This document shows positions 9,104 through 17,793 of a stretch of DNA of 64,000 nt, piece by piece (positions within the stretch are counted from its first letter, which is position 1; each line of letters opens with the position of its first letter). Made by a program: the position numbers and the translations under genes. Source of the stretch: Candidatus Defluviicoccus seviourii (lineage in GTDB: Bacteria; Pseudomonadota; Alphaproteobacteria; Rhodospirillales; Defluviicoccaceae); the NCBI GenBank assembly GCA_900609035.2, contig UXAT02000002.1, positions 60,440-124,439 of the forward strand. The letters are read 5' to 3'. The notes below the pieces were generated by a model that had not been told where the DNA came from, made no database searches, and worked only from the letters and a program-made list of their open reading frames with translations.

Positions 9104-11338
9104 GTGCAGATGGACAGAGCGAATTTGACGCCAGCGTATCCATCGGTTTGGGCCGCCGAGCGGTCTTACGATATCCGCGAGCTGACCAGAATTGTCCGGC
9201 GGCGCAAAAGCATCGTCATCGGCACGGTTACGCTGATACTTGCGTTGACGGTCTTCTTTCTCTCGCAGCTTACGCCCACGTACAGGGCCGAGGCCCTGGT
9301 TATCGTTGAGAGCCGAAAGGCCAATATTGCTGACTTGCGAGAAATACTCACCGACGTCAGTGCGAACCAGGAGACGACGCGGAATGAAATCGAGGTCATT
9401 CGTTCACGAACCCTGGCCCGCCGGGTGATCGAACAGCTCGGGTTGGCGGAGCGCGACGAATTCACCTCCTCGCGTTCGCGGTCGTTGCTGGAAATAGCAT
9501 CGAAGGCAGCGGCGCTCGGCGGCAAGGACGACACGAATCCCGGCTCAGCCGACCGCCAGGCGCTTGAGGCACGGGCGGCGCGCGCCGCCAGCCTCGACGA
9601 GGTCGTGGATGAATTTCTCAAACACCTGGATGTTCGCCCGACCAAGGCATCGCGCGTGATCTCGGTCCGGTTTCAGTCCCGCGATGCCCAGCTTGCCGCC
9701 GACGTAGCCAACGCCGTCGCCGACACCTACACGAACCGCTTTATCGAGACAAAGATTGCGATCGCCGAGAAGGCCACCGGCTGGCTCAAAGGCCAGGTCA
9801 AGGCGCTCCGCGAAGCGGTGGCGCGCTCTGAGAAGGCGGTCGAGGCATTTCGGACCCAGTCCGGCCTGTTGCGCGGCAGCCAGGTCACGCTCATCAGCGA
9901 GGAGATCTCCGAAATCAACCGGCGGCTGGCGGCTGCCAGTGCGGACCGGGCGCAAGCGACGGCGACCTTGAACGAAGTGCAGGCCCTGCAGAAAGCCAGC
10001 AACATCGAGGCGGCGCAGGCCATCATGGAGTCTCCGGTCGTTCAGCAATTGCGCATTCAAGAAGCCGCGGTGCTGCGTGAACTGGCCGAACTATCGATCG
10101 AACTGGGTGAGCGCCATCCAAGGGTCATCAATAAGAAATCCGAGCTGGAAAAGTTTCGCGCCAAGATCGAAGCTGAGATGGAACGGGTCCTAAAGGGCTA
10201 TGCGACAGCAGTCTCAGTCGCGACAGCGCGAGAAGACAGCCTCGAGCGTGAACTGAACAAACTAAAATCGAAACAGGCCCTGGCCAATAGTCGTGAAATT
10301 GAACTTCGGGAACTGGAACGCGAAGCGGAGGCGAATCGCAAGCTTCTTGAGACGTTCTTGACCCGCTTGAAGGAGACGACGCCGCAACTGGATACGGAAA
10401 TGCAAGTCCCGGGCGCGACCGTCCTCTCTCCAGCGGCTGTGCCTCTCCGCTCATTGCCGGATAAGCGGATCGTGCTTGCGGTCGCAACGATCATCGCGCT
10501 CTTGCTTGGCTTGGGCCTTGCCCTCATGGCCGAGCGCCTCGACTACGGCTTTCGCCATGCCGAACAGGTCTCGGAGGCAACCGGACTGCCGGTGATCGCG
10601 CACCTGCCGGTGGCGCGCAGTGGCCGTGACGGTCCCGAAGCGGCGATGCTCGATAGCCAGCCGTCGCTGTTCCTCGAAGGCATTCGCTCGACCTACATCC
10701 AGCTGGCGCTACGCAGCAAGCGGCCGGCGATCCGCAGCCTTCTCGTCACTTCGTCGATGCCAAAGGAAGGCAAGACGACGTTGGCGATTGGCCTGACGCG
10801 GGCGCGGGCGATTGCCGGCCATCGGGCGCTCCTGATTGATGCCGACCTGCGCCGGCCGTCGGTCCATGTCCGCCTCAAACTCGCGCGCGAGCCCGGCCTG
10901 GTCGATCTCCTTGTCGGCGATGCAAGCCTGGAGCAGGTCCTCCAGCGCGACGAACCGACCGGAGCGTTCGTGATCGCGTCCGGCAGTGCAGCCCGCGATC
11001 CCTCCGATCTGCTCGGATCCAAAGCCGTGAAGGCGTTCCTTGATCAGGCGTGTGAGTCCTTTGACCTTGTGGTCTTGGACTCGTCACCATTGATGAGCGT
11101 ATCCGACGCGTGCAACTTGGCGCCCCTGGCCGAGGAAACCGTGTTCGTCATCCAATGGGGCAAGACGGGTCGCGAAGTGGTGAAGCTTGCACTTGAAAAG
11201 TTGACCGAAACGCAAGGCGTGCCGAGAGGGATCGTGTTGTCGCGGGTCGACACCGCCAAGATCAGGCTTTACGGCTATGGAGACGCCGCCTACTACGATC
11301 GGACAGTGCGCGAATACTATACGCGTGGATCAGCTTAG
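9104..11338 (+). CDS. Polysaccharide co-polymerase with BY-kinase domain (Wzc/ExoP type)
   Basis: A 744-residue protein with all parts of a one-chain bacterial tyrosine kinase. A first membrane helix lies near residues 40-60, a Wzz domain and long coiled coil to about 420, and a second helix near 450-470. The cytoplasmic kinase has Walker A (SMPKEGKTT, ~550), Walker A' (LLIDADLRR, ~577) and Walker B (LVVLDSSPL, ~655), and ends in a tyrosine-rich tail (YGYGDAAYYDRTVREYYTR). It controls chain length and export of a Wzy-dependent polysaccharide through cycles of autophosphorylation. GTG 9104 is preferred: GGAGGG ends 8 bp upstream; ATG 9110 is also in frame. The next gene begins 119 bp later. 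Confidence 0.93.
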   Translation: MQMDRANLTPAYPSVWAAERSYDIRELTRIVRRRKSIVIGTVTLILALTVFFLSQLTPTYRAEALVIVESRKANIADLREILTDVSANQETTRNEIEVIRSRTLARRVIEQLGLAERDEFTSSRSRSLLEIASKAAALGGKDDTNPGSADRQALEARAARAASLDEVVDEFLKHLDVRPTKASRVISVRFQSRDAQLAADVANAVADTYTNRFIETKIAIAEKATGWLKGQVKALREAVARSEKAVEAFRTQSGLLRGSQVTLISEEISEINRRLAAASADRAQATATLNEVQALQKASNIEAAQAIMESPVVQQLRIQEAAVLRELAELSIELGERHPRVINKKSELEKFRAKIEAEMERVLKGYATAVSVATAREDSLERELNKLKSKQALANSREIELRELEREAEANRKLLETFLTRLKETTPQLDTEMQVPGATVLSPAAVPLRSLPDKRIVLAVATIIALLLGLGLALMAERLDYGFRHAEQVSEATGLPVIAHLPVARSGRDGPEAAMLDSQPSLFLEGIRSTYIQLALRSKRPAIRSLLVTSSMPKEGKTTLAIGLTRARAIAGHRALLIDADLRRPSVHVRLKLAREPGLVDLLVGDASLEQVLQRDEPTGAFVIASGSAARDPSDLLGSKAVKAFLDQACESFDLVVLDSSPLMSVSDACNLAPLAEETVFVIQWGKTGREVVKLALEKLTETQGVPRGIVLSRVDTAKIRLYGYGDAAYYDRTVREYYTRGSA

Positions 11339-11457
11339 TTGCGAAATCGGCGAGAGATATCTTATGAGGCCACTGGCCCTGTGGTGGTTGGCTCGACCTA
11401 TAGATAGAATAGAACATCGATACGAAAGTTATCGAACAGCGGGAGGAGCGAGCGGAG

Positions 11458-12270
11458 ATGGGCGCGAACAAGGGAGCGGTCGTTCGAGGTCTCGGAGCTG
11501 CAAGCGCGTGGCTTGTCGCAGCCGTGCTGGCGGCCCCTCCGGTTGGGTCGGCCGAGCTCACGACGATCGGTGAGACTGCGGCGCGGATTGGCGAGACGTC
11601 TCTGGTCGTCAAGTCAGTTTCGGGCGTGCTGCCGGCCGGCCGGCGTGCGCTCGCGATCACCGATCCGGTGTATTCGAACGAGGTCATCGAGACCGGCGCC
11701 GAGAGCGCGGGGCGCTTTGTCTTCGTCGACAAGACCGAGCTCGCCACCGGCCCCAATTCGCGGATTACCCTCGATCAGTTCGTGTTCTCCAGCGACCCCG
11801 GCAGCCAGAAAGCGGCAATCGGCTTGACCAAGGGGTTCATGCGGCTCGTTACCGGCTCGATGGACAGCAAGGCCTACGAAGTAAAGACTTCGGGTGCTGT
11901 GATCGGCTTCCGCGGCACGTCGGTGCTGATCGAGCTGAAGGGTGACCAGGCGATCGAAGTGTGGTGCATCGGCGGCGTCGCCGTGCAGGCGACGGCGGTC
12001 GCACCAGACGGGACCACGACGACACTCCAATGCCCGGTCGGATCGGCAATCGGTCTTTCGGCAGGAAGCTCCTTGGTCTGCGGGCCGCCGAGCGCGGGCA
12101 TTCAGGTGAACAACGCGAACATTACGGCGACCATCGCTTTCTTCGGCGACAGTCCACCGGCTGACACGTTTGGAACCGTGACTTCCCAGCAGCCGGCGAT
12201 AACAAACGCGGCGCAACAGGCGGCGGCATCGGAAGTCAGCACCGGTGCCTCCTGCAACATTGGCTGTTAG
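11458..12270 (+). CDS. Secreted FecR-domain protein
   Basis: A 270-residue exported protein. A Sec signal with core WLVAAVLAAPPVGSA ends near residue 31. The FecR fold follows, seen in GRFVFVDKTELATGPNSRIT, KGFMRLVTGSMDSKAYEV and SGAVIGFRGTSVLIEL. Unlike FecR of iron signalling there is no anti-sigma N-terminus or sigma gene next door, so this belongs to the stand-alone periplasmic FecR proteins. Such proteins often sit beside CHASE2 cyclases, as here two genes downstream. The start ATG has GGAGG-like sequence (gggaggagcg) upstream. Cysteines occur in the C-terminal tail (CNIGC). The lipoprotein gene follows after 9 bp and is probably co-transcribed. Confidence 0.85.
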   Translation: MGANKGAVVRGLGAASAWLVAAVLAAPPVGSAELTTIGETAARIGETSLVVKSVSGVLPAGRRALAITDPVYSNEVIETGAESAGRFVFVDKTELATGPNSRITLDQFVFSSDPGSQKAAIGLTKGFMRLVTGSMDSKAYEVKTSGAVIGFRGTSVLIELKGDQAIEVWCIGGVAVQATAVAPDGTTTTLQCPVGSAIGLSAGSSLVCGPPSAGIQVNNANITATIAFFGDSPPADTFGTVTSQQPAITNAAQQAAASEVSTGASCNIGC

Positions 12271-12279
12271 GGGGATGGC

Positions 12280-13017
12280 ATGAAGGCGCCAGCACGCGTT
12301 GTTATCGGCCTGATCGGCGCTTTGGCCGTGAGCGGCTGCCAGGGCGGGTCCGATCAACCGGCAGCCGGAGCGACGACGGCTTCGCGACCGGCCGCCGGCG
12401 AGACCCCTTCGACCATCGAGGGATCATTCACCAGCGGCCGTTTCCAGGTGCCGCTGCCGCCCGGCCGTTGGCAGGTTGCCTATTCCCAGGAAGAGAAGCT
12501 CGAGGCCGGCCGCGCCTGGCGGCAGGTGCTGATCAAGGAACAGGAATCGGTGGTCTATCAATCGGTTCTGATCTACCGGTCGGAACTGGAGGGCGGCCGG
12601 CGTTATCGTCCGCGTGAGGCCTGTCGCTACGAGGGCTATTTCTCCAGCGCTGAGACTCAAATCGGCCTCGGTGCCGGCGACTGCCGTCAGGTGCGCGTCG
12701 TCAGCTTTGGCCTCGCCGGCCCCCCCAACCCGGTCAGCCTTGTCTTCCAGGCGATCCGGGACAAGTACCAATATTTCGCGCCGGCAGCGATGCTCGGCTC
12801 CCGCCACATCCGTTTCGCCGGCCGCGATCAGCTTCAGGTCGATTACCTGTGGACGCCCGAACTCCTGCTGCCACCGGAAGCGGGAGGGGTCTGGCGGGTG
12901 CAGGACTGGTCGAATGAGGCGGTTCGTCAGGACGGCCGCAAACTCGCGATCATGAAGAACCTGCAGCGCTGGAGCGAAGATTGGCACCCCAGATTTGTGA
13001 ACGCCTTCCCGATGTAG
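12280..13017 (+). CDS. Putative lipoprotein of unknown function
   Basis: A 245-residue protein with a lipoprotein signal: hydrophobic core VVIGLIGALAV followed by lipobox VSGC, cysteine near residue 20. A short Ala/Thr/Pro linker precedes a globular domain that I do not recognise; it contains three further cysteines (EACRYEGYF, GAGDCRQVR). It follows the FecR gene by 9 bp with an upstream GGGGGA, so it is likely translated from the same message. Possible partner of the FecR protein in the periplasm; this is inference from position only. Confidence 0.75.
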   Translation: MKAPARVVIGLIGALAVSGCQGGSDQPAAGATTASRPAAGETPSTIEGSFTSGRFQVPLPPGRWQVAYSQEEKLEAGRAWRQVLIKEQESVVYQSVLIYRSELEGGRRYRPREACRYEGYFSSAETQIGLGAGDCRQVRVVSFGLAGPPNPVSLVFQAIRDKYQYFAPAAMLGSRHIRFAGRDQLQVDYLWTPELLLPPEAGGVWRVQDWSNEAVRQDGRKLAIMKNLQRWSEDWHPRFVNAFPM

Positions 13018-13037
13018 CCTTCCGGTTCGGTGAAGGC
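13017..13037. terminator. Possible bidirectional terminator hairpin
   Basis: GCCTTC at 13017-13022 pairs with GAAGGC at 13032-13037, between the convergent lipoprotein and cyclase genes. The loop is 9 bp. No strong T-run follows on either strand. Confidence 0.4.
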
Positions 13038-13045
13038 GTTGGCGC

Positions 13046-15199
13046 CTATTTGCCGGCCATAACGATGCGGGTGCCGCTTTCACCCTGCTTCAGCCTGTTG
13101 AGATGAAAGGCGGCGAGCGCATCGTCCGGATGGTCCTGGCAGACAGCCTCGAAGGCCGCCAGTGCTTGCTCGTCGCCGACTTCGAGAAGCCGGTAGGCGT
13201 GTAAGTAAGCCTCTGTCTGCGGCGCATGGAGAAGGCCGTCGACAAGCGGCTCGAAGGTTTCGATCGCTTCCGTCTTGCCTTTGAGGACCAAGGCGCCGAT
13301 CGGCCGGCCGGCAAAACGCTCGCAGAGTTGAGCGGTCGAGCCGCTGACGCAGACCCGGGTTCCGAAGAACTTGTTCGCACTTTCCAGACGGGCAGCGGTG
13401 TTGATGGCATCGCCATGCGCGGTGTAATCGAAGCGCAGAAACCCGCCGAAATTGCCGACGACCGCCGGGCCTGAGTTGACCCCGATCCGCGTGATGCCGA
13501 ACGGAATCCCTTCCGCCCGCTTGCGCTGGGAGAACGCTTGGCCAAACGCATCCATCTCGAGCGCGCAATCGACCGCGCGCTGGGCGTGGTCGTGTCGCGT
13601 TACCGGCGCACCGAAAATGACGTGCAACGCATCGCCTACGATCTTGTCGATGGTGCCATCGTGCTTGAAGGCGATGCGCTCCATGGCGTCGAGATACTCG
13701 TTCAACAACGGCACGATGACATCCGGAGCCGACCGCTCAACCAGGGACGTGAACCCCTCGAGATCGGTGAACACGAAGGTCATTTCCTTGCGCTCGCCGC
13801 CGAGGCTCAAGAGAGCGGGGTTCTTGACCAACTCTTCGACCAGGTTGGGGGAGACGTAGGTTGAGAACGCCGAGCGGATCCAGCGCTGCTCGCGCTCGGT
13901 CTGCATGTGCCGCAGCAGCGACGACGTCAGGTAGACGGCGACCACGATCATCGCCGGCACAAGGGGATTGAACAGCATGCCGTGGTCGGCGAACGCGAAC
14001 CACGACCAGGCGAATGCGAGCGCCAGCGTGATAGCGCAGATGACCGCCATCCACAGGGCTCCCACCCATGGCCCGATAACGATGATCAGGATGCCGAGGC
14101 CGACCATCAGCAGCACCTCCGCCCCTTTCGCCCAATCGGGCCGGACGAGGTGAACGCCGTGGATGACCTGTTCGATGAACTGGGCATGCAGCATCACGCC
14201 GGGCATCTCTTCACCGAGCGGTGTTGCATGAAGATCGTGCAGGCCCGTGGCCGACGTGCCGATCAGGAGGATCTGTCCTTCGATGGTTTCGGGATCGACC
14301 TCGCCGGCCAGCACTTTCCAGGCGGGAATCGACCGTTCGGGTACCGATGGGGTGAAGTAGATCGAGACCTGACCGTGGGCATCGGTGGGCACGGTGAACG
14401 CGCCGATACGCACGCTGGTGATCCCGGTGGCGGCACCGAAGTTGGTTTCACCGCTGGCGCCGGCGGTCTTGATGACGAACGTGGTTGCGCCCTGAGCCAC
14501 GCGCAGCGCTTCCGCCGCTAAGGAGGGGTAGAGGCTATTGCCAAGCCGCAGAACCAGCGGCACCTGCCGGCCGACACCGTCAAGGTCGCGAATGACATTG
14601 ATCGCGCCGTTGCCGCTGGCAGCGCTCTCGATCATCTCCAAGGTGCTGACTGCCGTTTCGAAGGCCGGCACGTAAGCCGCCGGGTCGGTTCCGGCGATGG
14701 CGTATCCGGCCTTGAGCTGAGGCACGCGCACGCCGCCCACCGCCGCCAGCGCAAACGCCGTTACGACGTTGGCCGAGGCCACCGCGTCGCGCAGCCGCTC
14801 GTCGTTGTCGGGGAGCTCCTCGATCAGCATCCGCAGCGCCGGCTGGTCGCCCCACTCCGGCAGCACTCGCGAGGGCGAGGTTCGATCCGGCTCGGCGAAC
14901 AGCACGTCGAACGCGATAACAGCCGCCCCGAGGCGGTGCAGTGCCGCTACCAGCTCGGCGACGCGCGTTCGCGGCCACGGCCATTGGCCGATGCGGCGCA
15001 AACTCTCCTCGTCAATATCGATAACCCGCACCGGTGCCGGCTGGTAGGTGCGCGGCCTGATCCGCTGGTAGGTATCGAACACCGGGTTGCGCAGGTGGCT
15101 GAGCCACAGCGGCTCGTGAAGATGAATAACCGCCGCAGCGACGATGATAAGAAGGCAGAACCAGATCCGTGCTAGACCTATGGTTGACGACACCGTCAA
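13046..15199 (-). CDS. CHASE2-domain class III adenylate/guanylate cyclase
   Basis: A 717-residue membrane receptor cyclase. One N-terminal membrane helix precedes a periplasmic CHASE2 sensor of about 300 residues (VRVIDIDEESLRRIGQWPWP, IAFDVLFAEPDR, ILLIGTSATGLHDLHATP). Three more helices follow, then a class III catalytic domain: metal-binding FVFTDLEGFTSL, substrate lysine in IDKIVGDALHVIFGAP, GVNSGPAVVGNFGG and the transition-state region DYTAHGDAINTAARLE. The Lys and Asp-Tyr-Thr residues fit adenylate rather than guanylate cyclase. Product would be cAMP in the cytoplasm in response to a periplasmic cue. It is convergent with the FecR/lipoprotein pair, a gene association often seen for CHASE2 cyclases. 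Confidence 0.92.
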   Translation of the reverse strand: MTVSSTIGLARIWFCLLIIVAAAVIHLHEPLWLSHLRNPVFDTYQRIRPRTYQPAPVRVIDIDEESLRRIGQWPWPRTRVAELVAALHRLGAAVIAFDVLFAEPDRTSPSRVLPEWGDQPALRMLIEELPDNDERLRDAVASANVVTAFALAAVGGVRVPQLKAGYAIAGTDPAAYVPAFETAVSTLEMIESAASGNGAINVIRDLDGVGRQVPLVLRLGNSLYPSLAAEALRVAQGATTFVIKTAGASGETNFGAATGITSVRIGAFTVPTDAHGQVSIYFTPSVPERSIPAWKVLAGEVDPETIEGQILLIGTSATGLHDLHATPLGEEMPGVMLHAQFIEQVIHGVHLVRPDWAKGAEVLLMVGLGILIIVIGPWVGALWMAVICAITLALAFAWSWFAFADHGMLFNPLVPAMIVVAVYLTSSLLRHMQTEREQRWIRSAFSTYVSPNLVEELVKNPALLSLGGERKEMTFVFTDLEGFTSLVERSAPDVIVPLLNEYLDAMERIAFKHDGTIDKIVGDALHVIFGAPVTRHDHAQRAVDCALEMDAFGQAFSQRKRAEGIPFGITRIGVNSGPAVVGNFGGFLRFDYTAHGDAINTAARLESANKFFGTRVCVSGSTAQLCERFAGRPIGALVLKGKTEAIETFEPLVDGLLHAPQTEAYLHAYRLLEVGDEQALAAFEAVCQDHPDDALAAFHLNRLKQGESGTRIVMAGK

Positions 15200-15304
15200 A
15201 TTTCTCGCGTTCTACGTCCAAGCGTGAGTGAAAGATCGGCACATCTTTATCTGCCGCCCGTATTCGCATAGAATACCACGTCAATTCGGCGGAGAGGCGA
15301 CCTT

Positions 15305-15871
15305 ATGCCGGCTTTGTTGCGGGTCCCGAGCGTTCGACGGCGGCTTGTTCTGCTCTCGGTATTGGCGATCTTCGGCCTGGGCGCGAATAGCGCTTCGGCG
15401 ATCGACACACAAGCCTTGATCAACGAAGTCCAACGGGGTCTTGCCGCCGGCGAACCCGGCAAAATCGGCGTGATCTGCGCCAATGCCGACGTCTCTGCCG
15501 AGAGCGCCCTCACGGCGGAGCAGCGCGAGGCCGTGGTGACCGAATTCGTGGAGGCGTGTGGCGGCGCGGCGGCCGATCTCTCCACTTGCCCGGCTTGGAC
15601 ATCGTTCTTTGATGCCTACCAGAATACCTTGGCAAGCCTGGGGACGAGTGACGGACTGATTGCGGCCGACGTCGCGAAGTGGAACGGTACGGTAGCTGCC
15701 TTGACAGAGCCTGCCGGCGGGCCGGGCGGCACCACCAATACGGCTTCAAACTTTCCGGGCGCGGCCTATGCGACCGGCAGCGGTATCTACCCCGGGTACG
15801 TGACGCCAGGCCAATCAGCGGCAGGAAGTGGCACTACCGATCCCGACGGCAGCCCGACCCAGCTGCAATAA
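15305..15871 (+). CDS. Small secreted protein of unknown function
   Basis: A 188-residue protein with a clear Sec signal (basic RRR, core LVLLSVLAIFGLG, cleavage after ASA near residue 32). The mature part has a helical region with three cysteines (VICANAD, EACGGA, STCPAW) and a Gly/Thr/Pro-rich C-terminal tail that looks disordered. No family recognised. It is divergent from the cyclase gene with 105 bp between them, with GGAGAGG upstream of its ATG, and may belong to the same periplasmic sensing locus. Confidence 0.7.
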   Translation: MPALLRVPSVRRRLVLLSVLAIFGLGANSASAIDTQALINEVQRGLAAGEPGKIGVICANADVSAESALTAEQREAVVTEFVEACGGAAADLSTCPAWTSFFDAYQNTLASLGTSDGLIAADVAKWNGTVAALTEPAGGPGGTTNTASNFPGAAYATGSGIYPGYVTPGQSAAGSGTTDPDGSPTQLQ

Positions 15872-15885
15872 CGCTCGTGCACGGA

Positions 15886-15913
15886 CACAAACAGAGCGTA
15901 CATCCTGTTTGTG
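15886..15913 (+). terminator. Hairpin after the small secreted protein gene
   Basis: A perfect 9-bp inverted repeat, CACAAACAG at 15886-15894 and CTGTTTGTG at 15905-15913, 14 bp after the stop codon. No T-run follows, so it may be a terminator or an mRNA-stabilising hairpin. Confidence 0.4.
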
Positions 15914-15924
15914 CCGAAATTGCC

Positions 15925-15974
15925 CGCGATTCACTATGTTGTGCAGCGACAACCTTGCTCGGGCGTGAATCGCG
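15925..15974. repeat. Inverted repeat upstream of dispersed repeat copy 1
   Basis: CGCGATTCAC (15925-15934) is repeated inverted as GTGAATCGCG (15965-15974), 30-bp loop. It lies between the hairpin at 15886 and the bimodular element at 15994. It is not present beside the other two copies of that element. Confidence 0.5.
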
Positions 15975-15993
15975 CGATCGGGTCGCTGCACTC

Positions 15994-16108
15994 GTGGTTC
16001 GATGCTGACGGATGAATCCCATCCGTTGGCTGAATCGAACCACCAGATCAATAGGGTAGTGGATCGACCGATCTGACGTTTGGGATGGAAGCGTCAGATC
16101 CGATCCAC
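15994..16108 (+). repeat. Bimodular palindromic repeat, copy 1
   Basis: A 115-bp element made of two hairpins. Module 1 (15994-16043) has outer arms GTGGTTCGAT and ATCGAACCAC around an inner CGGATG/CATCCG stem. A 15-bp spacer follows. Module 2 (16059-16108) has arms GTGGATC/GATCCAC and GATCTGACG/CGTCAGATC. Copies occur at 28550 and 48722 in the same orientation. This copy lies between convergent genes and abuts the stop codon of the RTX-like gene. Confidence 0.85.
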
Positions 16109-17418
16109 TAGCCGATCGAGCCGATTTCGAAGTCCTCTGCGGCGAAATTGCCGACCGTGCCGTTGACCAGCAAGATGCTGCCGCCGAAGTCCCTCAGATC
16201 GATTTGAACGAACGCACTATCGTATTGCGTGATGAGTTCGAGCTCCTCCAACAGGTCGAAACTGAGCTCTACGCCTTCGTAATAATAGTATTCATCCCCC
16301 TGGTAGTAATAATTGTAGAGTGCAATGGTGTCCGTTCCCTGCTCAAAGTCGAAGATCGTTTCGTAGTCGCCGAATTCGCGCCAGAAGACAAACCAGTCCG
16401 CCCCCGCCTGGCCATACATCTGATCCGGTGCGGGGACAGCCTCCACATCTCCATCCCAGCCATCGTTTCCATAGATGCTATCGGCGCCAGCGCCTCCCTT
16501 GACGAGATCCTGGCCGGCATCGCCGTAGATCGCTTCGTCCTCGGGTCCGCCGGTAATCGTGTCGTTGCCGCTATTGCCGGACAAGACAAGCGACGACCCT
16601 CCTTCGCTATGGGAGACCGAATTCGGGCCCTTGATCGTGTCAGCCGCGCTGGATCCGTAAACCCCATACACGTCCAGGAAATCGACGTCCGTGAAATCGA
16701 AGTTGACCGCCGTAGCGGGCCCGGCTGCGAAGATGGACCCAAAGTTGAGATTAATCAGTTCAACGCCTGAAAGGTCCGTCGATGGAAAGGCGCTGAGCCC
16801 GAGATCGCCGTTCCACTGGAATTCGTCGTAGCCGGCGCCGCCGCTGATACTGCCTTCCAAGATGCTTTCTTCGGAAGCGGCGCTGACATTGATGACGTCA
16901 TTCTCTGTGCCGCCGGCAATGGTATCGCCGTTGGAACCGAAAATCGTATCTTCGCCGGCGCCGCCGTAGAGCGAGTCGAGTTTGTCGTCAGATCCCCCGG
17001 AGTAACGATTCCCACCGTCGATGAAATCGTTGCCGCCACCGCCCCAGATGCTGTCGCTGTCGGCGCCGCCGATCAGTTCGTCGTTGCCGGGACCAGACCA
17101 GACCGTGTCGTTGCCGGTGCCGCCATCGACAGTCACGTCATGCGGATAGGGATTGGCACTGTTGGTGAGGTCGATGAGATCGTTGCCGCCGCCGGCATTG
17201 AACGCCAAGACGTCATCGAACCGATAGCCAGCGTTCGAGCCAACCTTCAGGTAATAGGCGAACACTTCCGAGCGCGCGGTGCCGTTGAGCGTAAAGTCGC
17301 CTTCCGTCCCCTGGTAGAATGCGAGCGAGGCATCAAGGCCGGCGACGCTGGCGCTGACGCCCTGATCGACGTTGGTGGCAGTGCCGCTCTTGAATGTCCC
17401 GCTGCGAATGTAGTTCAT
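16108..17418 (-). CDS. RTX-like calcium-binding repeat protein
   Basis: A 436-residue acidic protein with multiple glycine/aspartate nonapeptides of the hemolysin type: GGTGNDTVW, GGGGNDFIDGG, GGAGEDTIFG, GNSGNDTITGG and GGAGADSIYG. These form calcium-binding beta-rolls in exported proteins. There is no N-terminal signal peptide, consistent with type I secretion through a C-terminal signal, but no type I exporter genes are nearby. A striking tyrosine cluster (NYYYQGDEYYYYEG) lies about 70 residues before the C-terminus. The start at ATG 17418 is supported by GGGGAGGA with 6-bp spacing; the frame stays open further upstream without family-like sequence. Role, perhaps surface or biofilm matrix, is inferred only. 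Confidence 0.85.
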   Translation of the reverse strand: MNYIRSGTFKSGTATNVDQGVSASVAGLDASLAFYQGTEGDFTLNGTARSEVFAYYLKVGSNAGYRFDDVLAFNAGGGNDLIDLTNSANPYPHDVTVDGGTGNDTVWSGPGNDELIGGADSDSIWGGGGNDFIDGGNRYSGGSDDKLDSLYGGAGEDTIFGSNGDTIAGGTENDVINVSAASEESILEGSISGGAGYDEFQWNGDLGLSAFPSTDLSGVELINLNFGSIFAAGPATAVNFDFTDVDFLDVYGVYGSSAADTIKGPNSVSHSEGGSSLVLSGNSGNDTITGGPEDEAIYGDAGQDLVKGGAGADSIYGNDGWDGDVEAVPAPDQMYGQAGADWFVFWREFGDYETIFDFEQGTDTIALYNYYYQGDEYYYYEGVELSFDLLEELELITQYDSAFVQIDLRDFGGSILLVNGTVGNFAAEDFEIGSIG

Positions 17419-17793
17419 TGCGTTCCTCCCCAGATCCGCCTTTTTTCCTAGTAGCATGGGACAATCGAGCACGTCCAGGCGCAAGTCAGTCGCACTCGCG
17501 GGATCACAACGGTAAACCTGTGCGCGCTGCGACGGCACCGTCAGGAAGCGACCAAACGCGCGTCATTGCGAACGCGAGCGAAAGCGGAGGAGGAAGCAAT
17601 CCAGCTTCTCCCTGCGAAGGCGAAAGGGCGCTGTCCCGCCTGTCCGGTCAAAGGGTGGGGCTGTCCAGCCGTCGCACCGGCATGAGCCCGAGTGTTGGTC
17701 TGGTTAACGACTTTTCAGCGCGATATCGCTTAAAGATCGGCTCGCCACAACCAGATCCCCGCTGCGCAATGGCAAAGCATTAAACCCCCGGCC
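17419..17793. other. Intergenic stretch between RTX-like and GMC genes
   Basis: A 375-bp gap between divergent genes. It holds one dispersed-repeat-like element (17562-17608, listed separately) and presumably both promoters. No gene is supportable here. Confidence 0.5.
17562..17608 (+). repeat. REP-like dispersed element
   Basis: The segment begins GTCATTGCG and ends GAAGCAATCCAG, with ATTGC/GCAAT as an inverted pair around a GCGAGCG core. This pattern is a widespread intergenic repeat type in proteobacterial genomes, by my recollection. Only one copy is in this window. Confidence 0.45.
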
